This document shows, piece after piece, positions 51,204-60,474 of a stretch of 64,000 nt of DNA; the first letter of the stretch is position 1; every line of letters begins with the position of its first letter. The DNA comes from Allobosea sp. (GTDB lineage: Bacteria; Pseudomonadota; Alphaproteobacteria; Rhizobiales; Beijerinckiaceae): assembly GCA_024231975.1 (NCBI GenBank), contig JAAEQB010000049.1:1-64000 (forward strand). The letters are read 5' to 3'. The position numbers and the translations under genes were made by a program. The notes under the pieces are model-generated. The model did not search any database, was not told the origin of the DNA, and saw only the letters and a program-made list of their open reading frames with translations.

Positions 51204-53480
51204 CTACTGCAGCCTGACCGAAACGCTCTCGCTGGCGCCGGCAGCGTCGATCACGGAGATGCGGACAAACCCCCTGCCGGGCGGCTGCCAGGCGGCTTCC
51301 CGGCGCTTCACCGCCGCCATCACCGGCGCGCCGTCGACCAGCCAGGTGAAGGGCGCGACACCGCCGGAGACCTTGAGGTTGAGCTGCGGGCTGCCGTCGA
51401 CCGCCGAGGCAGCGAGGTCGATCTTCGCGCCCTCGGGCGGGAAGGCGAGTTTGAGCCCGGGCGTCGCCAGCGCGGCGACGGTCTTCGGCACGTCCTGGCG
51501 CAAATGCCGGAGTGGCGGCGGCAGTGTCGCACTGCTGGCGGCGATCGTCCCCGGCGGCTGCACAAACGGGTGAGGATCGAGGCCGATACGGGCGAAGGCG
51601 TCGAACAGGATCGGCGCCGCGACGACGCGCCCGACAAGACCCGGCACCGCGCCATTGTCGGGCCGGCCGACCCAGACGCCGATGGTGTGCTTGCGGTCAA
51701 ACCCGACGGCCCAGGCGTCGCGATAGCCATAGGAGGTGCCGGTCTTGTAGGCGATCCGGCCGGGCGGAGCATTGAGCGGCGGCGGCGCGCCGAGCAGCGT
51801 ATCGGCGACATACCAGGCGGCGACCGGCTCGACGAGGCGCAAGGGCGGCTCGTTGCTGCCGCCAGCTGGCTTCACATGCAGCGGCACCACTTCGCCACCG
51901 CGGGCGAGGCCGACATAGAGCCGGGTCAGGTCGGAGAGGGTGATGCCGAGGCCGCCGAGGCCGATGGCGAGGCCGGGCGCGCCGCCGTCCTTGGGCATGG
52001 CGATCGCGGCGCCGGCGTCCTTCAAGCGCGACAGGAAGCGCTGCGGGCCCACAGCCGAGAGAAGTTCAACCGCGGGCAAGTTGAGCGAGAGCTGCAGCGC
52101 CTTGCGGGCGCTGACCATTCCCTGGAAGCCGAGGTCGAAATTCTCGGGAACGTAGAGGCCGTAGCGGGTCGGCCGGTCCTCCAGCATAGTCTCGGGATGG
52201 GCGAGGCCGTTGTCGAAGGCGAGCGCGTAGATGAAGGGCTTCAGCGCCGAGCCGGGCGAGCGCAGCGCCTGAGTCAGGTCGAGCGAGCCGGCGCGCCCGG
52301 CATCGAAATAGTCGACGCCGCCGACCGAAGCGCGGATCTCGCCGGTCTCGTTGTCGGCGACCAGTATGGCGATCGAGAGCTGCGGCCCCTGACCGATGGC
52401 GCGCTCGCGCGCAAGCTGCTCCAGGCTCGCCTGCCAGCGCGCATCGATGGTCAGCTGCTGGCTGCGCTGTTCCGGCGCCTCGGCGACGACCTGCTCGGCC
52501 GTGTGCGGCGCGAGATTCGGGAAAGGCTTTCGCGCCGTCGGCACCTGCTCCTCGCGCGCCGCTGCGACCTCGTCGTGCGTTGCGAGACCGGCCGCCTCGA
52601 CCCGGGCGAGCACGCGCTCGCGGGCTTTGCGTGCGAGCTCCGGGAAACGGTCGGGCCGGCGCGTCTCGGGCGATTGCGGCAAGGCGACCAGCAGTGCTGC
52701 TTCGGCGGTCGAGAGCCGCTTCGGCTCCTTGCCGAAATAGGCGAAGCTCGCCGCACGTACCCCTTCGAGATTGCCGCCGAACGGGGCGAGGGTGAGATAG
52801 AGGTCGAGAATCTGCGTCTTGCTGAAGCGCCGCTCCAGCTCGATCGCGCGCACTGCCTGCCGGAGCTTGGCCGAGAGCGAGCGTTCCTGGCGCGGTTCGA
52901 GCAGGCGTGCGACCTGCATGGTCAGCGTCGAGCCACCTGAGACGATGCGGCCGTTTGCCAGCATCTGTCCCGCGGCGCGCAAGGCGCCGAGCGGATCGAT
53001 GCCGACATGGTCGTCGAAGCGCTTGTCCTCGAAGGCCTTGAGCATGGAGAGGTAGCGCGGGTCGACGTCATCGGCGCCGACCGGCAACTTCCAGCGCCCG
53101 TCACTGGTAACGAAGGGGCGCAGCAGCTTGCCCTCGCGGTCGAGCACCACGGTCGAACGATCGCGTGCGGCGGCGAAGTCGATCGGAGGCAGGGCGGAGG
53201 CGTACCAGAGGAGGGAAGCCATCCCCGCGGCAACGAGTGCCAGGGTGCAGCCGGATGTGATTTTCAGCTTTCTGAAAGCTCCTGCGACGCGCAACCCCTC
53301 CCCCTTGTGGGGAGGGGCAGGGGTGGGGGGCGCAAAGGTAGTCCCCACGCTGTTAGGAAAGGCGCCGAGCTGTGTCCGAGCCTCACCTGCGAAAGGCTCG
53401 TCCGGTCGTTCGCCCCCCACCCCCAACCCCTCCCCACAAGGGGGAGGGGATGAGCCGCGCTGGTCTCGCTCGGAGCCCAT
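51204..53480 (-). CDS. pbpC: Penicillin-binding protein 1C
   Basis: This bifunctional peptidoglycan synthase is 758 residues as read here. One membrane span (about 75-96) is followed by a glycosyltransferase domain (E151 in KAFEDKRFDDHVGID, SGGSTLTMQVARLL). The transpeptidase domain has SxxK in SPGSALKP, SLN and KTG in YKTGTSYG, and a PbpC C-terminal domain follows. The ATG at 53480 lies seven bases after the alpha-2-macroglobulin stop with AGGG upstream. Residues about 11-62 are encoded by a palindromic repeat, so the N-terminus is odd; a TTG at 53294 after the repeat is an alternative start. Pairing with alpha-2-macroglobulin is conserved in many bacteria. Confidence 0.88.
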   Translation of the reverse strand: MGSERDQRGSSPPPCGEGLGVGGERPDEPFAGEARTQLGAFPNSVGTTFAPPTPAPPHKGEGLRVAGAFRKLKITSGCTLALVAAGMASLLWYASALPPIDFAAARDRSTVVLDREGKLLRPFVTSDGRWKLPVGADDVDPRYLSMLKAFEDKRFDDHVGIDPLGALRAAGQMLANGRIVSGGSTLTMQVARLLEPRQERSLSAKLRQAVRAIELERRFSKTQILDLYLTLAPFGGNLEGVRAASFAYFGKEPKRLSTAEAALLVALPQSPETRRPDRFPELARKARERVLARVEAAGLATHDEVAAAREEQVPTARKPFPNLAPHTAEQVVAEAPEQRSQQLTIDARWQASLEQLARERAIGQGPQLSIAILVADNETGEIRASVGGVDYFDAGRAGSLDLTQALRSPGSALKPFIYALAFDNGLAHPETMLEDRPTRYGLYVPENFDLGFQGMVSARKALQLSLNLPAVELLSAVGPQRFLSRLKDAGAAIAMPKDGGAPGLAIGLGGLGITLSDLTRLYVGLARGGEVVPLHVKPAGGSNEPPLRLVEPVAAWYVADTLLGAPPPLNAPPGRIAYKTGTSYGYRDAWAVGFDRKHTIGVWVGRPDNGAVPGLVGRVVAAPILFDAFARIGLDPHPFVQPPGTIAASSATLPPPLRHLRQDVPKTVAALATPGLKLAFPPEGAKIDLAASAVDGSPQLNLKVSGGVAPFTWLVDGAPVMAAVKRREAAWQPPGRGFVRISVIDAAGASESVSVRLQ
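53295..53449. repeat. Nested palindromic repeat inside the 5' end of pbpC
   Basis: The left arm (53295-53332) starts CCCCTCCCCCTTGTGGGGAG and continues GGGCAGGGGTGGGGGGCG. The right arm (53411-53449) is its near-perfect reverse complement. Each arm folds on itself. The plan equals that of the element at 43017-43155. It is open in the pbpC frame, coding for a Gly/Pro-rich stretch. Confidence 0.65.
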
Positions 53481-53487
53481 TTCAGCC

Positions 53488-56400
53488 CTACCTTGCCGAC
53501 GAGATCTCGATCGTGCCGAAGCCCGTCCGGCCGAAGCGATCCGGCCGGTACATGTCCTCGATCACCGCCGCCGGCGCGACATAGCGGCCGGGCGAGACGG
53601 CCCGGGCGATATAGGCGATGGTGTAGCCCAGCGGATCGCTCTTGCCGCCGCTGCGCTCGAAAGCGGCGACGAAGCGGTCGTCGCGGGCTTCGGTATGAAC
53701 GGGCGAGACCTCCTGCTTCAGCCAGTTGAGGCCTTCGACCGAGGCGCCTTCGGTCAGCTTGGCGTTCTCGATCTCCAGGCCGGCCGGAACTGGGTCGACC
53801 AGCAGCAGGCGGCCATAGCGCGCTGCCGGCTCGGTCACCTTGAGCGCGACGACATAGCGCTCGTTCTGGCGCAGGCGCGAGGGATCGACGCGCTCACCCT
53901 TCATGGTGAAGAGGGTGCGCTCGAGGCCGAAGCCCTGGTTCAGCGCCGGCTCCGGCGTCGCCGGGATGCCGGAGACGGTGATCACGGCATTGGCCGAGGC
54001 GGTGCCGGGATTGCCGATCACCAGCGGCTTCGCCTCCAGTGCGGCCTGCGGGATCGTCCGGTAGAGGGCGCCCTTGCGCTCGGCGCCGTCGACGGTCAGC
54101 GCCATGCCCTCGGCATCCTTGGCCATGGCCGCGGCGGCCATCGACATCCACATGTTCTCCTGCGTCGAGGTGTAGCGCGCATTCTGGCGCGCATTCTGGA
54201 CGACGTCGGCGGCGCGGGAGAGATCGGCCCGCTCGCCATTGCTCTCGGCGATCAGCGTCAGGATGCCGGCACCGTCGCGCAGCCGCGAGCCGTAATCGGC
54301 CCGCGACAGGCCGTCATCGCTGGCTTGCTGCAGCGTTCCCAGCGCGCTGGTGAAAGCCGCACGGCCGCGGGTGCGGTCGCCGAGCAGCGAGAGCGCGGCG
54401 CCGATCTGGGCACGGGCGAGCGGGGAGCCGAAATCGCCGAGCTTGTTGTCGGCGAGATAGCGCAGATCGCCCATCACCGGCCGCCCGTTCCGGGCGAGCA
54501 CATAGAGGGCATAGGCGATCCCGGCCGCTTCCTCCTTGTTGATCTCGCTGGTGTTGACGACCTGATTGCGCAGGCGGTCGAGCGCCATGTTGAACGCGGT
54601 CTGCGGCACTGCGAACTGGCGCTCGCGAGCGCGGGTCAGGAAGTCGGTGACGAAGGCGTCGAGCCAGAGGTCTTCGCCGCCGACGCCCCACAGGCCGAAG
54701 GAGCCGTTATTGCCCTGGCGGGCGAGCACGCGCTCGATCGCGGCGTTGACGCGCTCATCGGCATTGCCGTCGAGCGCCAGCTGCTCCATCGAGGCGAGCC
54801 GGTTGACCACCAGCAGCGGCAGTGCCCGGCTGATCGTCTGCTCGGTGCAGCCATAGGGGTAGCGGTCGAGCGCTTTCAGCACCGAAGCGACGTCGAGCGC
54901 CGCGACCGGCGACACCGAGACGGAGACCGCGCCGGAATCGGGCACGAGATCAGCCATCAGGTCGGAAGAGACGGTGAGCGAGCCGCCGCCCGGGATCGGG
55001 CGCACGATCCGGCGCGCGATCGTCTGGGTCGAGGGCTGCACGCGGACCGCGAGGTTCTGCACCGTGCCGATGCCGTTCGGGCCGGTGACCTTGACGTCGA
55101 AGCTGGCGCGGCCGAGGCCGGCGGCGGTGACCGGGATCGTCAGCGAGCTCTTGGCCCCGGCGGCCATGGTCATGCTGCGCCGGGTCGCGTCGGCAGCGAC
55201 GACAACCGGGCCCTTGACGTCGAGGTCGACGAGATAGGAACCGGCCGGCCCCTCGACATTGTCGATCTGCAGGTGGAAGCGCGACTGGTCGCCGAGCGCC
55301 AGGAAACGCGGCAGCGTCGCCTGGGCGACGATCTGGTCGCGCACGAAGACATCGGCGCTGGCCTGGCCGGTGCGGCCGGCGCTCCAGGCCACCGCCATGA
55401 CGCGGACCGAACCGTTGAAGGCCGGCAGCTCGAAATCGACCTTGGCGGTGCCATCAGGCCCGAGCTTGACCACGCCGGAATAGCGCGCCAGCGGCTCCTG
55501 CGTCGGCGCCTCGCCATTGAGCTGCGGCGCGGCGTCGCCGCCGGAGCGGATCGCGCCGCGGGCGCCCTGCATGCCGTCGATCAGGTAGCCGTAGAGATCG
55601 CGCAGTTCATGGCCGAGCTGGCGCTGGCCGAAGAAGTACTTGCTCGGATCGGGGCTCTCGAAGCGGGTCAGGTTGAGGATGCCGATATCGACCGCGGCGA
55701 CGGTGATGAACGCCTCTTCGCCAGCCTTCGCGCCTGTCACTTTGACGGGAAGGGACAGCGTCGAGAGCGGACGCACCAGGTTGGGCGCGCCGAGATCGAT
55801 GGCGAGGTTGCGCTCGGCCTTGCCGACGCTGAACCAGGCGAGGCCGATGGCGCGGCCGGGCATGCGCTGCGCAGCCGTGTCCATCGGGCGATGGGCGAGC
55901 ACGACGAGATAGGCGCTGGCGCCCCAGTCGGACTTGGCGGGGATGGTCACGGTGGTGCCGTTGGCCGGCACGTCGACCGTGCGGATCTCGGCGACGCGGT
56001 CGCTCATCACCGCGAGCGTCGCCTTGCCGGCGAAGCGCGGGGTGAGGCGCACCTGCATGCTCTCGCCATTGGCGTAGGACGGCTTGTCCAGGGCGACGTC
56101 GAGCACATCCGGCTGGTCGGCGGTCTTCTCGGTCTCGTAGCCGACATTGAAGGAGACGCTGGTCTCGGTCGCCTCGCCGCCGTCAGCGCTGACGTCGAGC
56201 CGGTAATTGCCCCATTGCACGGGGGCGGCGATGCGGGCCGGGGCATTCTCGGCGACGGCGATCTCGCCATCGGCGACGCGCCGCGTGGTCTTCACGCCCT
56301 CATAGTTCCAACGGCCGTCCTGGTAGAACCACTGATAGTTACGGGTGACCTTGGAGAGCGTCCATTTGACGCCCTGGCGGGCGACGCGGCGCCCGTCGCC

Positions 56401-58734
56401 CTGGGCCATGATCACGTCGAAGGTCGCGGTCTGGCCGTTGCCGAGCTCGCCTTCCTTGAAGGCCTTGCGCACGCCGATGGCGGCGCCTTTGGGCACGATC
56501 GGCAGGGTGACGGAGCGGGCGATGGCGCGCCCGCCGGGCTCGCCGACGCGGACTGTCAGCTCGACCTCGAGCGGACGATTGGTCTCGGGCTGGGCGACCG
56601 GATTGGCGATCGTGACCTTGCCGTCGGCGCCGGTCTTGGCGGTGTCCTCGAACTCGGCCTGCTGCGGCTCGAAGGCCTCGTCGGTCAGGCCGACCTCGTA
56701 GCCGGAGAAACCGGGAATCGCGGTCTGCGCCGCCGAGCGTACGGTCATCGAGCCGGTGACGTCGAGATCGGAGCCGGGCGCGCCGTAGAGATAGCGGGCG
56801 TTGACGTCGATCTCGGCTGGTTCGCCGGCCTGCAGCACCTGCTTCTTCGGGGCAAGCGTCAGCTCCAACCGCTCGGGAACATAGTCCTCGACCAGGAAGG
56901 AGATTTCGCCGATCGCGGCGCCCTTCGGATCGGAATAGGCCTGGACGCGCCAGGTGCCGGTCTGGGCGCCGGAGATCAGCGGGATCGAGTGCGCCCGTCC
57001 GCCGGCACCCTGGTCCTCGACCTGACGGCGGCGGTACTCGACGCCGTCGGGCCGCTTGACGACGAGGGTCAGCGGCAGACCGGAGACAGCGGCGCCCTTG
57101 GCGTCGCGCAGCAGCGTCGTCAGGTAGACGGTCTCGCCGGAGCGATAGACGCCGCGCTCGGTATAAAGGAAGGCGTCGAGCCCGGCCGGGGCGACGCGGC
57201 CCTTCACGCCGCGATCCGACAGGTCGAACGCGGTCTGCTTCAGGTCGAGGAAGCCGTAATCCTCACCGACGCTGGCGGTGACGAGGCCGGGCGCATTGCC
57301 GCCCTGGCCCTTACCGAGGGCGGCGTCGAAGCGGGCATAGCCGTCGCGGTCGGAGCGGACGGTCGCCAGCACCTCGTTGTTGCGGGCGATCAGGCGCAGT
57401 TCCGCGTTGGCGACGGGCGAGGCGTCGGCGAGCGAGCGCACCAGCACATGCACGCCGTCCGGGCCGGAGAAGGAGGTCAGGCCGAGATCGGAGACGACGA
57501 ACCATTGCGTCGCGCGGGTGGTGCCGTCGTCATAGTCGCCGTCGCTGTCCGAGGAGCTGGCGGTCCGCGTGCTGCCGGTCGGCTTGGCGAACATGACGTA
57601 GACGCCGGGCTGGAGTCGGCCGACCGCTTCCAGCACCGGGAAGGCGGTGGTCACGTCCTTGTTGAGCCCGGATTTCACCGCCATCGTGCCCTTCCAGACG
57701 CTCGAGCCTTTGTCCGAGGCGATCTGGCTGGCGTTGTAGCTGCCGAGCTGGCTGAGGAAGTCGTCGGAATGGACCGAGCCGATCAGGTTGCGGTCACCGA
57801 TGCGCATGACTTCGAGGTCGAGGCTGTCGGCATTGACCGAGACGACCGGCACGCCCTGCTGGCCGGTGCGCGGCAGCACATAGTTCTTGCCGGTGAAGCG
57901 CACGGACGGGGCGCGGTCGCGGACATAGACCTCGTAATCGGCCGATTTCAGCAGCTTCTCGTCGGGAATGGCCGAGGGCACGCCCTGGCGGATGACGAAG
58001 CTGTAGCGCTCGCCATGGCGCAGGCCGTCGACGCAGAGCTGGCGCTCCTCGCCGCTGACGGCGAAATCGCCCTTGCCGGTGATGGCGACATAGGGCGTGA
58101 AGTCGACACGGCCGCGCGAGAGCGGCTCGGAGAATTCGAAGCAGGCGCGCGGGCTCGCCGCGTCGGAATCGACCTTGTTGGAGGTCAGGCGGAAGCCGCG
58201 CTGGGCCCGCAGCGCCTCGTAATCGGTGCGCAGCGAGGCATTGTCGGCGAGGTCGAGGCTGAGGCGATAGGTGGTCAGCGCCGGGCGCCAGAGCTCGTGC
58301 TTCTCGAAGACGCGGGCGAGCACGCCGAGCGAGGAGGCTTCGTCCGGGCGCGAGGTCGAGCGCTGATAGGCGAGATAGGCGGCGCTGATCGCGCGCTCGC
58401 GCAATTCGTAGCGCTCGCGGTAGTCGCGCGGCTCGATGCCGCTCGCCGCCTGCGCCATCAGGCGCCAGCCGCCGGGATTGGTGGGATCGGCGACTGCCGC
58501 GGCATTGGCGAGCGGCAGGGCGGCACGGGCATCGCCGCGACTGAGAGCGGCGCTACCGTCGCGCAGCAGTGTGGCGAAGGGACGCTGGCCGACCGAGACC
58601 TCGCGCTTCAATCGCTCTTCCAGGCGCTGGCCGTCGCTGGCGAGATCGGGCCGGACATAGGCCTTCTGAGCGAAAGCAGGTCCGGCGGCGACAGTCAGGC
58701 CGAGCAGGAGGGCGAGACGGACGAGATGGCGCAT
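53488..58734 (-). CDS. Bacterial alpha-2-macroglobulin family protein (YfhM-like)
   Basis: The 1748-residue protein has a signal peptide (MRHLVRLALLLGLTVAAGPAFAQ) but no lipobox Cys after it, so it is probably soluble in the periplasm rather than a lipoprotein. Macroglobulin domains cover most of it. MG landmarks include TERGVYRSGETVYL. The thioester motif is intact: GCTEQ with C1296 and Q1299, inside the alpha-helical thioester domain. Such proteins trap proteases that breach the outer membrane, with PbpC repairing the wall. GGAGA precedes the ATG at 58734; a longer frame to 59211 is shadow sequence. Confidence 0.9.
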   Translation of the reverse strand: MRHLVRLALLLGLTVAAGPAFAQKAYVRPDLASDGQRLEERLKREVSVGQRPFATLLRDGSAALSRGDARAALPLANAAAVADPTNPGGWRLMAQAASGIEPRDYRERYELRERAISAAYLAYQRSTSRPDEASSLGVLARVFEKHELWRPALTTYRLSLDLADNASLRTDYEALRAQRGFRLTSNKVDSDAASPRACFEFSEPLSRGRVDFTPYVAITGKGDFAVSGEERQLCVDGLRHGERYSFVIRQGVPSAIPDEKLLKSADYEVYVRDRAPSVRFTGKNYVLPRTGQQGVPVVSVNADSLDLEVMRIGDRNLIGSVHSDDFLSQLGSYNASQIASDKGSSVWKGTMAVKSGLNKDVTTAFPVLEAVGRLQPGVYVMFAKPTGSTRTASSSDSDGDYDDGTTRATQWFVVSDLGLTSFSGPDGVHVLVRSLADASPVANAELRLIARNNEVLATVRSDRDGYARFDAALGKGQGGNAPGLVTASVGEDYGFLDLKQTAFDLSDRGVKGRVAPAGLDAFLYTERGVYRSGETVYLTTLLRDAKGAAVSGLPLTLVVKRPDGVEYRRRQVEDQGAGGRAHSIPLISGAQTGTWRVQAYSDPKGAAIGEISFLVEDYVPERLELTLAPKKQVLQAGEPAEIDVNARYLYGAPGSDLDVTGSMTVRSAAQTAIPGFSGYEVGLTDEAFEPQQAEFEDTAKTGADGKVTIANPVAQPETNRPLEVELTVRVGEPGGRAIARSVTLPIVPKGAAIGVRKAFKEGELGNGQTATFDVIMAQGDGRRVARQGVKWTLSKVTRNYQWFYQDGRWNYEGVKTTRRVADGEIAVAENAPARIAAPVQWGNYRLDVSADGGEATETSVSFNVGYETEKTADQPDVLDVALDKPSYANGESMQVRLTPRFAGKATLAVMSDRVAEIRTVDVPANGTTVTIPAKSDWGASAYLVVLAHRPMDTAAQRMPGRAIGLAWFSVGKAERNLAIDLGAPNLVRPLSTLSLPVKVTGAKAGEEAFITVAAVDIGILNLTRFESPDPSKYFFGQRQLGHELRDLYGYLIDGMQGARGAIRSGGDAAPQLNGEAPTQEPLARYSGVVKLGPDGTAKVDFELPAFNGSVRVMAVAWSAGRTGQASADVFVRDQIVAQATLPRFLALGDQSRFHLQIDNVEGPAGSYLVDLDVKGPVVVAADATRRSMTMAAGAKSSLTIPVTAAGLGRASFDVKVTGPNGIGTVQNLAVRVQPSTQTIARRIVRPIPGGGSLTVSSDLMADLVPDSGAVSVSVSPVAALDVASVLKALDRYPYGCTEQTISRALPLLVVNRLASMEQLALDGNADERVNAAIERVLARQGNNGSFGLWGVGGEDLWLDAFVTDFLTRARERQFAVPQTAFNMALDRLRNQVVNTSEINKEEAAGIAYALYVLARNGRPVMGDLRYLADNKLGDFGSPLARAQIGAALSLLGDRTRGRAAFTSALGTLQQASDDGLSRADYGSRLRDGAGILTLIAESNGERADLSRAADVVQNARQNARYTSTQENMWMSMAAAAMAKDAEGMALTVDGAERKGALYRTIPQAALEAKPLVIGNPGTASANAVITVSGIPATPEPALNQGFGLERTLFTMKGERVDPSRLRQNERYVVALKVTEPAARYGRLLLVDPVPAGLEIENAKLTEGASVEGLNWLKQEVSPVHTEARDDRFVAAFERSGGKSDPLGYTIAYIARAVSPGRYVAPAAVIEDMYRPDRFGRTGFGTIEISSAR

Positions 58735-58950
58735 GGCTCGGTCTCCGAAAAGGCGGGCGGCCTGAGTGTTGCCGCGGCAGGCGTCGATGCGATGACGGAT
58801 CATCGCATCGGGCCACGCGAAGCTAGCACCGGGCGCGTCGGGCGCAACTCGGCTTGCGATCGATTGAGCCCTTCTCGCCTCTTGCCTCTGCGGCAAGCCT
58901 GACGCTGAATGGCGCCGCGTCGCGGCGCGGTCTGAAATGAGGAGAAGGTC

Positions 58951-60327
58951 GTGCTCAAGGTTTCCTCTTGGATCGGCATCGTCGGCGTCCTCGCTTGCCT
59001 CGGTGCCGCGCAGGCGCAGCAGCCGGCCGATCCCCGGCTGGCCGCGGCTACACAAAGCTTTTCCGCCTTGCCGGAAGCCGAACGCAAGGCGATCCAGTCC
59101 GACCTGATCTGGACCGGGCACCTGAACAGCGCCGCCACCGGCAATTTCGGGCCACTGAGCTTCCGGGCGGTGAACAGCTTCAAGGCCGGGCGCGGTGAGC
59201 CGAACGGGCAATTGACGCCGGCCGAGCGGCAGGAGCTGGCGCGGCTGGCGAAGACGGCGCGCGATGCGGCGGGCTTTGCCGTGATCACCGACCAGCCGAC
59301 CGGCGTGCGCATCGGCATCCCGCAGAAGCTTCTGCCGAAGCGCGAGGCGACGCCGGCCGGCGGCAGCCGCTGGCAGAGCGGCGACGGCAAGATCACCCTC
59401 GATGTCAGCGCCGGCCCGGCGACCGAGCCGCTCCAGGCGATCTTCGACCGGGCGATTGCGGTCAATCCCAACATCCAGCGCAAGGTCACCTACAAGCTGC
59501 TGCAGCCGAGTTTCTTCGTGGTCGCCGGCGAGACGCCGACCGGAAAGTTCTTCAGGCGGCAGGCGCTTGGCCCGTCAGGCTTGCGCGGCTTCTCGGTCGG
59601 CTATGACAAGGGCGTCGCCGCGACCTTCGACAAGGTGGTGACCGCGATCGCCGATAGTTTCGAGCCGTTCCCGAGCGGGGCGGCTCCGGCCCCCGCGCCG
59701 ACGCCTGCGGCTCCCGGTGCGCCCGCCGTGGCGGCTGCCCCGGCGCAGCCCGCGACCGAGCGCTTCGGCGTCGGCCTCGTCGTCGGCAAGGAGCTCGTGC
59801 TGACGGCGCGCGCTGCCGTCGATCCCTGCAAGGGACTCAAGGTCGGATCGCGCCCGGCTAGGCTACGCGCGCAGGATCAGGCGAGCGGGCTTGCGCTGCT
59901 CGACGTGCCCGGGCTGGCGTCAGGCGCCGCGCCGGGGCTACGCGAGGCCGCGCCTGCCACGAAGGAGGCGGTGGTCGTGCTCGCCTATGACGGAACCGCC
60001 ACCGCTCGCACCGCGGTCGCGCTGCCCGGCGAGGTGATGAGCGATGCCGTGCTCGCGCCTCTACAGCCCGGTGGTGCCGGCAGCCCGATCTTCGACCGGC
60101 AGGGCCGGCTTGCCGGACTGGTCACCGCCAACCCGTCCGACAAGGCTTTGATCGCCGGGGTCGCGCCGCAGCGCAATTATGCGATCGCAGGCGTCGCCCA
60201 GCTCAAGGCGATGCTGGAGAAGGCCGACGCCAAGCCGGCGGCAGCTGCCGCCGGCGGTGAGCTCAGCACTGGCGCGATCGCCGAAGCGGCGGGTAAGAGC
60301 GTCGTGCCGGTCGCCTGCGGGCTCTGA
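58951..60327 (+). CDS. Secreted protein with degenerate trypsin-like domain
   Basis: The 458-residue protein has a signal peptide (ending AAQAQ), a peptidoglycan-binding-like helical segment (about 30-100, IQSDLIWTGHLNSAATGNFG), a middle beta domain (110-225), an Ala/Pro linker (230-255) and a C-terminal trypsin-like fold (260-425). The usual His in the AAHV motif is replaced (VLTARAAVDPC), and the GNSGGP loop reads PGGAGSPIFD. It is thus probably a pseudo-protease, although Ser in GAGSP could still react. GTG start with GAGGAGAAGG upstream. Confidence 0.75.
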   Translation: MLKVSSWIGIVGVLACLGAAQAQQPADPRLAAATQSFSALPEAERKAIQSDLIWTGHLNSAATGNFGPLSFRAVNSFKAGRGEPNGQLTPAERQELARLAKTARDAAGFAVITDQPTGVRIGIPQKLLPKREATPAGGSRWQSGDGKITLDVSAGPATEPLQAIFDRAIAVNPNIQRKVTYKLLQPSFFVVAGETPTGKFFRRQALGPSGLRGFSVGYDKGVAATFDKVVTAIADSFEPFPSGAAPAPAPTPAAPGAPAVAAAPAQPATERFGVGLVVGKELVLTARAAVDPCKGLKVGSRPARLRAQDQASGLALLDVPGLASGAAPGLREAAPATKEAVVVLAYDGTATARTAVALPGEVMSDAVLAPLQPGGAGSPIFDRQGRLAGLVTANPSDKALIAGVAPQRNYAIAGVAQLKAMLEKADAKPAAAAAGGELSTGAIAEAAGKSVVPVACGL

Positions 60328-60474
60328 GCCCGTGGTGTGATCGTGCATACAGCATACGAAGATAGTTGCCTGATCGGCGGCAATCGGTTCTGATAGCGTG
60401 ATTACCAAGAAGGCCGCGCCAGGAGGCGAAGAAGCTTTCAAAATTTAAATCGATTGAACGGGAGGGACATTGAC

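Noticed and set aside
53128..58902. Plus-strand open frame of 1924 codons opposite the macroglobulin gene
   Set aside because: It is the high-GC shadow of the minus-strand gene: low-complexity Gly/Arg/Asp/Ala sequence, no domain landmarks. The minus strand has a signal peptide and the thioester motif.
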